Source: an uncultured Bacteroidales bacterium
Lineage (GTDB): Bacteria; Bacteroidota; Bacteroidia; Bacteroidales; F082
Length of the DNA: 64,000 nt
Assembly (NCBI GenBank): GCA_947303085.1
Contig: CAMYXP010000007.1
Location: forward strand, 1-64,000
Direction: 5' to 3'
Shown: positions 50,472-59,155 of the stretch, in pieces
Numbering within the stretch: position 1 is the first letter of the stretch
Layout of the letters: each line of letters starts with the position of its first letter
Position numbers and translations under genes: made by a program
Notes under the pieces: model-generated
What the model was told of the DNA's origin: nothing
Database searches by the model: none
The model's input: the letters and a program-made list of their open reading frames with translations, nothing else

Positions 50472-51968
50472 CTACTTTATTAATGATTTTAAAATATTTT
50501 TGTCAATTTTACCATTCATGTTCAACTGAAATTCCGGAACATAGAACAAGCGGGTTGGTATCATATAAGAAGGCATCTTTGTTCTCATGTAGGCCAGCAT
50601 TTCATCAGGATTGAATTCGTTAGATTCAATGAACATAGCGATTTCTGTCAAAGCATCCTTATTGTCAAACGCCAAACAAACTACATTTGTGCCCCCCCCA
50701 AGGAACTCTCTGGCATGATACTCTATTTCACCCATCTCCACGCGGAATCCTTGAATCTTAGCCTGATGATCCAAACGGCCTGAATACATAATGTCCCCAT
50801 CCTCGTCCTTGTAGCAGAGATCACCTGTATGATAGAATCTCATTTTTTTACCATCAACTTCTTTATTGAAGAAGGAACTCTCATTCTTTTCAGGGTTCTT
50901 CCAATATCCCTTAGTCACCTGGTCACCGGCAATACAAAGTTCGCCCTTTTCGCCAGATGGCAGTTCATTTCCGCTTTCATCCAAAATCAAACCTACACAA
51001 TTAGCGAGTGGTTTCCCGATAGATATAATACCATTCAGTGTTTTGTTCTTACCACCTTTGGTTAACTTATAATAGGTGCAATAGATGGTGCATTCGGTCG
51101 GACCGTAGAAATCATACAATTCCGTATTGGTTGCACATTGATACCAGTCCTCCATCAAATTGAGCGGACAAGCCTCTGCGGTTAAAATGCAGGCCTTAAG
51201 ACTAGTGGCATCAATCTCCTCAAAATAAGGTTTGAGATATCGCAACATTGATGGAGCCATCGCGCCAAATGTCAGTTTATGGTCTTCTATCAGACCACTG
51301 GCATAGATATATTTTATTTGACCGTACGGAATGGTGTAACAACAAGCACCCTTTGTCAGAGCAACCAGATAGCTCTGCACAGACACATCAAATGTCAAGT
51401 CAAAAGCCTGCAAGCAACGATCTTCCTCTGTAATTACGATTCCAGTCTTCCAGAACGAATCCATAAAAGCTGCTACATTCTTTCGCATCAGCATAACCCC
51501 TTTGGGCTTGCCCGTGCTACCTGAGGTAAAAAGAATGTATGCAAGATCTTCGTCAGAAACGCCTTCCTTGGGTTCCAGGTAATCTTTCTCATATACCAAT
51601 TCGGAAGTATGAAGAACTTGAATACCATCATATCTTGATTTCTTTGAAGAATCAAGAACCAAGTCCAATTCTACCTGCTCACAAATATCCAAGCAACGCT
51701 CCAAGGGCCAGTCAGGATGAAGAGGCACATAGCAGTTTCCTTCAAGCCAAAGGGCAATGATGGAGGCATACGACTCCAAATCATCGTTAATCACTAAACC
51801 GACATTCGTACTCTTGTAGCTGCACTGCTGCAATGCGGTTCTTATCTTTGAAACACACTGCCCCAATTGAGCGTAAGTGAAATGCGCTTCATTAATACAA
51901 AAAGCGTTATGGGCAGGGAATTGCTTTATTGAATTGAGAATGGGGTACAAGATTTCTTTTTCAAACAT
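50472..51968 (-). CDS. DltA-like aminoacyl/acyl adenylation enzyme, poly-G tract
   Basis: A 498-residue adenylate-forming enzyme: F-T-S-G-S-T-G-K-P-K-G (about 146-156), Y-G-P-T-E-C-T, Y-H-T-G-D-L, Q-G-F-R-V-E-M-G-E-I-E and the catalytic lysine in M-N-G-K-I-D-K. It activates an acid (D-alanine in DltA; unknown here) and loads the neighbouring carrier. Eight G at codons 424-426 (50692-50699) could switch off the C-terminal lid domain. ATG 51968 is preferred over an ATG two codons upstream. Confidence 0.86.
   Translation of the reverse strand: MFEKEILYPILNSIKQFPAHNAFCINEAHFTYAQLGQCVSKIRTALQQCSYKSTNVGLVINDDLESYASIIALWLEGNCYVPLHPDWPLERCLDICEQVELDLVLDSSKKSRYDGIQVLHTSELVYEKDYLEPKEGVSDEDLAYILFTSGSTGKPKGVMLMRKNVAAFMDSFWKTGIVITEEDRCLQAFDLTFDVSVQSYLVALTKGACCYTIPYGQIKYIYASGLIEDHKLTFGAMAPSMLRYLKPYFEEIDATSLKACILTAEACPLNLMEDWYQCATNTELYDFYGPTECTIYCTYYKLTKGGKNKTLNGIISIGKPLANCVGLILDESGNELPSGEKGELCIAGDQVTKGYWKNPEKNESSFFNKEVDGKKMRFYHTGDLCYKDEDGDIMYSGRLDHQAKIQGFRVEMGEIEYHAREFLGGGTNVVCLAFDNKDALTEIAMFIESNEFNPDEMLAYMRTKMPSYMIPTRLFYVPEFQLNMNGKIDKNILKSLIK
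50692..50699. repeat. Poly-G tract (8) in the adenylation enzyme gene
   Basis: Eight C on the plus strand encode F-L-G-G-G-T. A slip would remove the last 75 residues, including the catalytic lysine. Confidence 0.8.
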
Positions 51969-52046
51969 AATCATTAAAGTTATTTCACATACATGTGTTT
52001 TCACCACAAATTAAAGTAGTGCTTATTGTAAATTCTTTAACAACGG

Positions 52047-53144
52047 TTAAAATGATATTGATTTACATAGATCAACAAATTGTTGGGCGACATTTTTTAT
52101 ATTATATTGCTCAATATCTGCAATTTTATATTGTCTTGAATAATTACCTTTAAAAAACTCATCAATTAAACCGAAATCAATATTTTTTATATTTAAAGCT
52201 AATATTGGACGACCAGATAATGTATAGTCTATTAGTTTACTAGGCGTTTGTTTTGATGTTCCAAATTCAAAATGAACTAAAAAATCCATACTGCTTAGCT
52301 TTTTAATAAGTTCAAGTCTAGGTATGAATGATGAAACAATTAGCTTTTCATTCAATTTTTCTTTGTATGAATCCAATATGTGCTCATCTTGAGCATAAAC
52401 ATAAAAACGAAAATCTTGCTTTATACCACATAAATAATCTAAGAAAGGACGAGGATCTTTGCTACCACTCCATATTGAACCACTATACACAAAAGTAGGC
52501 ACTTCATTCTTTACATAAGGCACCTTTTCTATCTCTTCGAAATTAAAAGCCTGAGGCAATACCCTTATTTTGTATCGGAATTCAGGATAATAACCATCAA
52601 TGGCACCCTCTGTCGGAACGGTAATGTAATCACACAGTCTGCACCATAGTTTTTCAAATGGTTTCAGATAAAAAGGATGTTTCCTATTCAATGTCCCTGC
52701 CAACATGAATGGGTCGCCACAATCAGCTACCCAAGTTCTGGCCAAAAACTTTCCTTTTTTATACATCCTACCTATTGTCCAATGGATTGGGTGTGGAACC
52801 GCAATGGAAATTAATAAGTCATATTGTTCCTCCTCTTTTACTAATGCGTTCTTGAGGTTTTTTAATAAAAAGATTTCCGGATATTGCGCATAATATACTA
52901 AAATCCGACCTATTATATATACCAATTTGTTTTTTGATTTGGAGAGTTTATCCTCATGACGCTTATAATAGCGTATGGATATATGATAATCTTGTGAAAA
53001 TTGACACCTATCTATATTATCTTGTGGAATGTACAATGTAACATCATTACCCTTTCGAGATAATTCTTTTGCAAGTTCAGTAGTACGGAAAGAACGAGGT
53101 GAAATTTGCGGATAAAAAGCGCCTGAAACGATTAATATTTTCAT
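52047..53144 (-). CDS. Glycosyltransferase, family 4-like (GT-B)
   Basis: A 365-residue protein with the GT-B start M-K-I-L-I-V-S-G-A-F-Y-P-Q-I-S-P-R, F-V-Y-S-G-S-I-W-S-G-S-K-D-P at the C-domain border and Q-T-P-S-K-L-I-D-Y-T-L-S-G-R-P-I-L at the donor site. It is AT-rich compared with the fucose genes. ATG 53144 chosen. Confidence 0.8.
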   Translation of the reverse strand: MKILIVSGAFYPQISPRSFRTTELAKELSRKGNDVTLYIPQDNIDRCQFSQDYHISIRYYKRHEDKLSKSKNKLVYIIGRILVYYAQYPEIFLLKNLKNALVKEEEQYDLLISIAVPHPIHWTIGRMYKKGKFLARTWVADCGDPFMLAGTLNRKHPFYLKPFEKLWCRLCDYITVPTEGAIDGYYPEFRYKIRVLPQAFNFEEIEKVPYVKNEVPTFVYSGSIWSGSKDPRPFLDYLCGIKQDFRFYVYAQDEHILDSYKEKLNEKLIVSSFIPRLELIKKLSSMDFLVHFEFGTSKQTPSKLIDYTLSGRPILALNIKNIDFGLIDEFFKGNYSRQYKIADIEQYNIKNVAQQFVDLCKSISF

Positions 53145-53158
53145 ATACAATATATTAT

Positions 53159-54448
53159 CTAAAAAATTCTTTTAATAATATCAATAATCGGAACATTATT
53201 TTCCCAAAAGAAAACTGTAATAAAATTACCAAATAATAGAGTTATACTATAATATTCTAAGAATTTCCTAGTTTCAACAACAAGCGGAATAAGAAGAACT
53301 ATCAAAGCTACATTAACAAACTTTCTGAAATTATCAGTTTTCGAAACACTCATTGCGACAAGAAGGATAAGAGGGACCTTAAACAAGTTGGAAAGAACTT
53401 GAAACCTACCTCCACTTGGAATTAAGGCCATAATGTTCGCAAAAGTGCCCAACAACAAAGCAAATAAGCATAAATTATACAACCCTTTCTCGTCCTTAAA
53501 ATTTCTCCTCAAACATGGAGCCGCCATAATGAGCAATAAGCAAAAACTCCAATGCATAATATTGCCTGACGCTGCAACATACCAATTATTCATTTTTTTA
53601 TTTTCCATGCGCATGTCTAGAACATCTTGACTAACATACTGATCAATACGTTCTTCATATGATTCAGGAGACAATTCCATTAAAATTCCATTTACGGAAC
53701 CCAGATTTAATGTGTTGATAAATAATGTGAATAAAAAAAGTAACATGGCTCCAGACAAAACCGCACGGTTATTTGTCTTAATCCTGTATGGCAGAAAATA
53801 ATAAACCAATGCAAATATAGAAACATATAAAAAAGAAAAGTGGATTAAAGGAGTTACTAAAACCCACCATATCTTTGTCCTATCCCTTTCCAATAAATAA
53901 GGCATCATGCCATAAACAAACACATGAGTTGCAGTCCACATACGTACTCCATTAATAGAAGTTATTGGACATACTAAAAAATAAAGCGTAACAACAATAG
54001 CTAATCCTCCCATTTTCTTGTTTGGAAGTTTTTCAAGGATGTACCAAATATTTCTAGAATAGAAAAAACCAAAAACAAAAGCGTAAATAGCAAACAAAAC
54101 GTGTCCATTATCAGTAAAACGTGAAATAAAGTACGTAATCAACGGCTGATACAAATCCATTGTTCTCTGATCTATCAAATATCGACCCAATATCTGCGAT
54201 AAAGTAATACCAGAGCCATGCATATCCATTAATTCCAGAACATACCTACCACCGTCAGCACCAATGCCCAACACAGTACCTTCTGGCCAATAAACTTGTA
54301 TGGCACCCAAATATACACATACAAGCCAAAAAACATTCTTCGCCCAAGGCTCCCTCCAGCGGCTTAGACAATAGACCAAACCTGCAAAAGGGGAAAAAAG
54401 TGTAAGTAAAAAAGACGTGGTATTATTTTTTCCCTTATGATTCTGCAT
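53159..54448 (-). CDS. wzy: Repeat-unit polymerase, EpsG/Wzy-like
   Basis: A 429-residue integral membrane protein with about eleven segments and one larger loop (about residues 250-300). It has N-G-V-R-M-W-T-A-T in mid-protein, the signature stretch of the EpsG branch, where arginine is essential in relatives. It is the only polymerase candidate and lies next to the flippase, as expected for a Wzx/Wzy pathway. Confidence 0.83.
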   Translation of the reverse strand: MQNHKGKNNTTSFLLTLFSPFAGLVYCLSRWREPWAKNVFWLVCVYLGAIQVYWPEGTVLGIGADGGRYVLELMDMHGSGITLSQILGRYLIDQRTMDLYQPLITYFISRFTDNGHVLFAIYAFVFGFFYSRNIWYILEKLPNKKMGGLAIVVTLYFLVCPITSINGVRMWTATHVFVYGMMPYLLERDRTKIWWVLVTPLIHFSFLYVSIFALVYYFLPYRIKTNNRAVLSGAMLLFLFTLFINTLNLGSVNGILMELSPESYEERIDQYVSQDVLDMRMENKKMNNWYVAASGNIMHWSFCLLLIMAAPCLRRNFKDEKGLYNLCLFALLLGTFANIMALIPSGGRFQVLSNLFKVPLILLVAMSVSKTDNFRKFVNVALIVLLIPLVVETRKFLEYYSITLLFGNFITVFFWENNVPIIDIIKRIF

Positions 54449-54453
54449 ATTGT

Positions 54454-55929
54454 TTAATTATGTTTATTTTTAGACAATTTAAATCTCAGGCCATTTATTA
54501 CTGGCATCAACAAAGATTGTACAAAGAAAGACTGACGATAAAACAGCCATATCATGCAGCCATAAACTATCATAAAAATGGTTGCTCCACATACCAACCA
54601 ACCAATTGATGTGGTATGCCCAAATACGAAATAAAAAGGCAGCGCAATTAATACCGTATAACACAATGGTTTAAAAGTTATTAAAAAACAATCCCAAAAA
54701 CGCCCCCCAACCAATGGTTTTATTGATATTCTCCAATAAATAGGATTAATCAAAATGTTACAAATAAACAAACTTGCTACAATAGCTTCTATCGAAATCA
54801 AAGAACCAACCCAAACCGCAAGTGCATTCACAGTTATTCGCACAAAAGTCCAATATAGACCCACATCTGTCCTTCCTAGAGCTATTTGGACGCTTCCAGT
54901 CACACTTCCTGGTGATATGTAACCTAGATATATGGCCAATAATGACAATACGAGACCATTTTCACTGTATTGAGCCCCATATAAGTTATAAAGAATACCC
55001 GTTGCAAAGGTAGCTATCATTAAAAATAACGGAAAATTAAATAAGGCAATACCCTCCATGACATTATACATGGCTTCTCTAATAACATCTACATTTTTCT
55101 GCAATTTTGCAAAAACAGGAGACATTACTTTTACCAAAATCTGATTAACAATACTATAAAGCATCTGCACCACCTTTTTGCATAGGTTATAAACACCCAA
55201 TGTCTCCATTCCAAAGGCAGCACTAATAATAATCGTATCAATCTCTCTGGAAAAATAATCAACCACATGTGTTCCAACAGAAAACACCCCAATTTTCAAA
55301 AAAGGATATGTTTCTTTCAATCTAAAATGGAAACTAATATTTTTATCTTTAATAAGACCTATACCTAAAAAGACCAAGTTAGAAAAGACAGCATTGAATA
55401 AAGTAGAATACACAAGGCTATATACTCCATAGCCATGCATTGCTGTAAATACTGCAACACAGAACGTAAGAATCGAAGATGCGATCTCTACAATTGAAAT
55501 ATATTGAAAGCGCATATATTTCTGCTGCATGGTTCTGTGTTGAGATCCTATTGAGGAAAACAGAATGCCGAAACTTAATAAAATCAATACTTTTGTAAGA
55601 GACGGCTCATTATACATTTTTGCTGCCAGAGGTGAAATCAAGCAAAGTATTGATGTTAATAAAACACCAGTAAAGATATTAAGCCAAAACAACGAACTAT
55701 AAACTTTAGGAGTAGTATCCTGTTTGTGCAATATTCCAACCGATATCCCAAGATTTAAAAATATCTGAGAGAAGCCAATGAATACAGTTGCAATGGCAAC
55801 CAGTCCAAAATCCGCCTTATCCAGATATCGTGTCAGAATAGTTATTTGTAATAATGACACCACACTACGAACAACGATAGAAACCGATGTCCACGCCATC
55901 CCTTTAATACCTGATTTTAATAATCCCAT
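54454..55929 (-). CDS. wzx: Lipid-linked oligosaccharide flippase, WzxC-like
   Basis: A 491-residue MOP-superfamily exporter with about fourteen membrane segments; G-I-K-G-M-A-W-T-S-V at the start, L-D-K-A-D-F-G-L-V-A-I-A-T-V and S-R-E-I-D-T-I-I-I-S-A are typical of the WzxC/TuaB branch. It moves the lipid-linked repeat unit to the periplasm for the polymerase encoded downstream. Confidence 0.9.
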   Translation of the reverse strand: MGLLKSGIKGMAWTSVSIVVRSVVSLLQITILTRYLDKADFGLVAIATVFIGFSQIFLNLGISVGILHKQDTTPKVYSSLFWLNIFTGVLLTSILCLISPLAAKMYNEPSLTKVLILLSFGILFSSIGSQHRTMQQKYMRFQYISIVEIASSILTFCVAVFTAMHGYGVYSLVYSTLFNAVFSNLVFLGIGLIKDKNISFHFRLKETYPFLKIGVFSVGTHVVDYFSREIDTIIISAAFGMETLGVYNLCKKVVQMLYSIVNQILVKVMSPVFAKLQKNVDVIREAMYNVMEGIALFNFPLFLMIATFATGILYNLYGAQYSENGLVLSLLAIYLGYISPGSVTGSVQIALGRTDVGLYWTFVRITVNALAVWVGSLISIEAIVASLFICNILINPIYWRISIKPLVGGRFWDCFLITFKPLCYTVLIALPFYFVFGHTTSIGWLVCGATIFMIVYGCMIWLFYRQSFFVQSLLMPVINGLRFKLSKNKHN

Positions 55930-55952
55930 AATATAGTATTTATTATATAGTA

Positions 55953-57119
55953 TTAATCATACAAGTTACACATCATTTCAATATACTTGTCCCAAGTCAT
56001 AAACGGGAGCATCTTTTCTTTATTAGATATGCATTTTGCCTGGTTGTCTTCATAATTAATAATAACATCAGATATAGTTTCTAGAAGGTTGTCCCAGTTA
56101 ACTTTCTTATAATAAACACCATTCTTATCCAATGGGTATTCAATCCAATCCGCTATCAGACAAACGTTCTGGCAATAAAAATGGGAACGTACCGAACCAG
56201 CAAAGGCATCAGTGTCTTGTACCATAATGAAAATGTTAGTTATTGCTCTAAGTACACAAATCTCTTTATTGGTAAGGAACTTGTCCAAAATCTTATACGA
56301 AACACCTGAATCTGAGACCATCTTCTCTATTTTCGCCAGATGGGATGGCGTTGCGGCATAGGTCATTGGGAAAACCAAATGTATCTTGTTTTTCAGCTCT
56401 GTTGGCAATTTCACCAGTATTTCTAAAACTTTGTCTTGATTTTGTTTAGGATTCCCATTATAACCTATTGTAACAATCAATTTTTTATCTTTTATATCAT
56501 GGAAGGTTGATTCGACCTTTTTAATATCCTTTTCCGTCAACCCATCCAACATGAAAATATCCTTGTTGCCATTTGTAATCCCATCAATGCTACCTTTATA
56601 TTTTGAACTATAACCAATACCAAAATACTCTGTGAAGAATTGGTCGATTTTTTTTGCCATGTGAGCGTCCACACATATCACTTTACTATGATCCAAAGAT
56701 TTTTTCTTTCTCTTCAAGATATCATCATCTGCACGAAGAAGATCTGACCCCCAAAATCCGATCATGTATTCTTTTTGTTTTGAGATACAATACTCTGCGA
56801 GTTCTACTTGAGAATCAGGGAAAGATTGAAAATCAATAAAATCATACTTATCAATCAACTGCTTATAATATTTATTTCCTAAACGCGTGCGAAAGAAACC
56901 CTGTGCTTTGGGAAACTTGAGTTTGTTGATGAAAAAATTTGCTATGTATATCAACCATGGCCAACGCATTTTTGTTCCCTTGATATACCTGAACGACGTT
57001 ACACATATCGCATCCATTTGTATGCCCCGTTCCAACATCAATCTAGTTGTTGTTTCAACTAACTCGTGCTGGTTATCATACACATAAAATGCCAATATTT
57101 TTCTTCCTTTGTCTTTCAT
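55953..57119 (-). CDS. Glycosyltransferase-like protein (GT-B)
   Basis: A 388-residue protein with a GT-B-like layout: I-L-A-F-Y-V-Y-D at the start, I-G-F-W-G-S-D-L-L-R-A-D-D near residue 125, and I-V-T-I-G-Y-N-G-N-P-K-Q-N-Q-D beginning the second domain. G-S-D resembles TDP-Fuc4NAc/WecF-like transferases, but similarity is weak. Sugar unknown. Confidence 0.7.
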   Translation of the reverse strand: MKDKGRKILAFYVYDNQHELVETTTRLMLERGIQMDAICVTSFRYIKGTKMRWPWLIYIANFFINKLKFPKAQGFFRTRLGNKYYKQLIDKYDFIDFQSFPDSQVELAEYCISKQKEYMIGFWGSDLLRADDDILKRKKKSLDHSKVICVDAHMAKKIDQFFTEYFGIGYSSKYKGSIDGITNGNKDIFMLDGLTEKDIKKVESTFHDIKDKKLIVTIGYNGNPKQNQDKVLEILVKLPTELKNKIHLVFPMTYAATPSHLAKIEKMVSDSGVSYKILDKFLTNKEICVLRAITNIFIMVQDTDAFAGSVRSHFYCQNVCLIADWIEYPLDKNGVYYKKVNWDNLLETISDVIINYEDNQAKCISNKEKMLPFMTWDKYIEMMCNLYD

Positions 57120-57140
57120 TTAAACTGGTTTATTTCAAAG

Positions 57141-58196
57141 TTAAAGCACGTTAATCATTTTCAAATACTCTGGCCATTCACCCATATCTTTCCAAGCGTG
57201 TTCACTTACAGGAAAGCAACCAACACGCCCACCACGAGCTTTAATTTTCTCCATCAAGTGAGTAATATGGAAGAACTCACCTTCGGGGATTTCGTCTATG
57301 CAGCTTGGGTTGAGTATATATACACCTGTGTTCACCTGATAGGTCAATTCCGGCTTCTCACTCAACGAGGTCATGAGTCCATCTTCGCCTGTTTCAATCA
57401 CACCGTATGGGATTCTAAATGTCTTCACCATTGTTACTATGGTAAGGTCGTTGTGGTTCTCAACATGGTAATCATACACATCACGGTAATCCTGCTCATT
57501 GATGCTGTCGCAGTTACTTACGAAGAAAGGTGTTGTTATTTTTCCTTTCAAAAGGCTCACACTTCCAATGGTACCTAGGGGCTTCTCCTCCTGGAAGAAC
57601 TCTATATCGTACTTATGGTCAAGTTGTCCCAGATAGTATTTCATCATGTCAGCCTTATAATTGACCGACATGTAAAACTTTGTGCAGCCTATCTCTTCAA
57701 ATTGGTCAAGGATAGTCTCTAAGATAGTCTTATCTCCGACGGGGACGAGTGGCTTCGGAATAACATTGGTAATAGGTTTTAGCCGAGTTCCTTTGCCACC
57801 AGCCATGATAACTACAGGCAGATTTATTTTTTCTCTCTCTTGAGATTCTTCATTTTCAAATAAATCCACCCAAAAATAAACATCCACCAAATCACCAAGT
57901 TCATTCAGAATTGGCATTACCTCAGCTCGCAGTTTTCGCATTTTGTCCTTAATGCCAGCTATACTTTCGTTTTCGTAGCCATATACTTTCTCTTTATCTA
58001 GAATATGGTTTACTTTATCAGAGAGGCTAACATTGTTTATAATAGCTCGTTGGATGTCACCAATGGTAACTATTCCTTCAAAATGCACCCCATTATACAC
58101 AAATAATGTTTTAACTTTGCTTTCATCCATCAACTTCATTGCTCCCAGAAGTGATGTATCCAAGCCAATAACTAAATTCTTTATTTTTTCTACCAT
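57141..58196 (-). CDS. Sugar-1-phosphate nucleotidyltransferase with CBS domains (PtmE-like)
   Basis: A 351-residue protein. Two CBS modules occupy residues about 5-115; a nucleotidyltransferase domain follows with V-I-M-A-G-G-K-G-T-R-L-K-P-I-T and I-P-K-P-L-V-P-V-G. The same layout occurs in PtmE, the glucosamine-1-phosphate guanylyltransferase of the legionaminate pathway. With a NeuB-type synthase in the same operon, a legionaminate-like route is plausible. The CBS pair may bind a nucleotide for feedback control. ATG 58196 was chosen over TTG. Confidence 0.83.
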   Translation of the reverse strand: MVEKIKNLVIGLDTSLLGAMKLMDESKVKTLFVYNGVHFEGIVTIGDIQRAIINNVSLSDKVNHILDKEKVYGYENESIAGIKDKMRKLRAEVMPILNELGDLVDVYFWVDLFENEESQEREKINLPVVIMAGGKGTRLKPITNVIPKPLVPVGDKTILETILDQFEEIGCTKFYMSVNYKADMMKYYLGQLDHKYDIEFFQEEKPLGTIGSVSLLKGKITTPFFVSNCDSINEQDYRDVYDYHVENHNDLTIVTMVKTFRIPYGVIETGEDGLMTSLSEKPELTYQVNTGVYILNPSCIDEIPEGEFFHITHLMEKIKARGGRVGCFPVSEHAWKDMGEWPEYLKMINVL

Positions 58197-58223
58197 AAAC
58201 AATTGTTCTCTTAATTGTAATAG

Positions 58224-59150
58224 TTAGTGATTTAATAGCGATACACTTTCTTTAACTCCCTGATATGATATATCAAGTCTCACTTTATCATCATCATCCA
58301 ATTCCAATTCAATAACTCTTTCTACACCATTCTTTCCAAGAACAACCGGTACACCAAGATAAATATCATTATACCCATACTCACCTTTTAAATAAGCACA
58401 TGCAGTAAAAACTCTCCTCTGGTCACAGATTACGGCTTCCACCATTTCGCATACCGCAGCACCAGCAGCAAACCAACCACTACGACCAAGATAATTGATG
58501 ATTTCTTCACCTCCCAACTGAGTACGATGTATTGCATCTTGCACTTTCTCTTCGCTCAGCAGGTTGCGGATTGGGATGCCACCAATAGTGGTGTAGCGAG
58601 GCATGGGTACCATGCTTTTACCGTGACCACCCAAAATCAAAGCTTGAATGTCTTTTGTTGAAACATTCAATGCCTCTGCTATGAATGATTTGTAACGGGC
58701 CACGTCTAACTGGCCGCTCATGCCTAACACCCTATTGGATGGGAACGCACAGCTTTTCCATGCGCAATAACAAAGCACATCTAGTGGGTTACTAACAACA
58801 ACTATTACCGCATCCGGTGAATACTTTGCCACTTGTTGACTTACTTCACGGACAATGCCAGCATTGGTAGCTATCAAATCACTACGCTCCATACCGGGCT
58901 TACGTGTGATACCAGAAGTAATAACAACCACATCGCTATTTACAGTAGCTGAATAATCAGCGGTATATCCTTTAACAATAGTGTCAAAACGCTTCAATGC
59001 GGCACTCTGTCGCAAATCCAGAGCCTTACCTTCGGCAAGGCCAGGTTTGACATCTACAATAACGATCTCATTAACAAAATCACGGTCGGCAAGACAGGTG
59101 GCACACGAAGCACCCACTTCTCCTGCTCCTATAATTGATACTTTACTCAT
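58224..59150 (-). CDS. Malate/lactate dehydrogenase family protein
   Basis: A 308-residue NAD-dependent 2-hydroxyacid dehydrogenase: G-A-G-E-V-G-A-S-C (NAD loop, residues 8-16), T-S-G-I-T-R-K-P-G-M-E-R (arginine-rich substrate loop, malate type), Q-L-D-V-A-R-Y and G-G-H-G-K-S-M-V-P with the catalytic histidine. A metabolic malate dehydrogenase would not be expected inside a glycan operon, so it may make or use a hydroxyacid for glycan acylation, working with the LuxE-LuxC, ligase and ACP genes. Confidence 0.84.
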   Translation of the reverse strand: MSKVSIIGAGEVGASCATCLADRDFVNEIVIVDVKPGLAEGKALDLRQSAALKRFDTIVKGYTADYSATVNSDVVVITSGITRKPGMERSDLIATNAGIVREVSQQVAKYSPDAVIVVVSNPLDVLCYCAWKSCAFPSNRVLGMSGQLDVARYKSFIAEALNVSTKDIQALILGGHGKSMVPMPRYTTIGGIPIRNLLSEEKVQDAIHRTQLGGEEIINYLGRSGWFAAGAAVCEMVEAVICDQRRVFTACAYLKGEYGYNDIYLGVPVVLGKNGVERVIELELDDDDKVRLDISYQGVKESVSLLNH

Positions 59151-59155
59151 CGCAA

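Noticed and set aside
54454-55929. A C6 run near 54707 as a fifth contingency tract
   Set aside because: Six bases are within what chance gives and shorter than tracts usually reported to switch.
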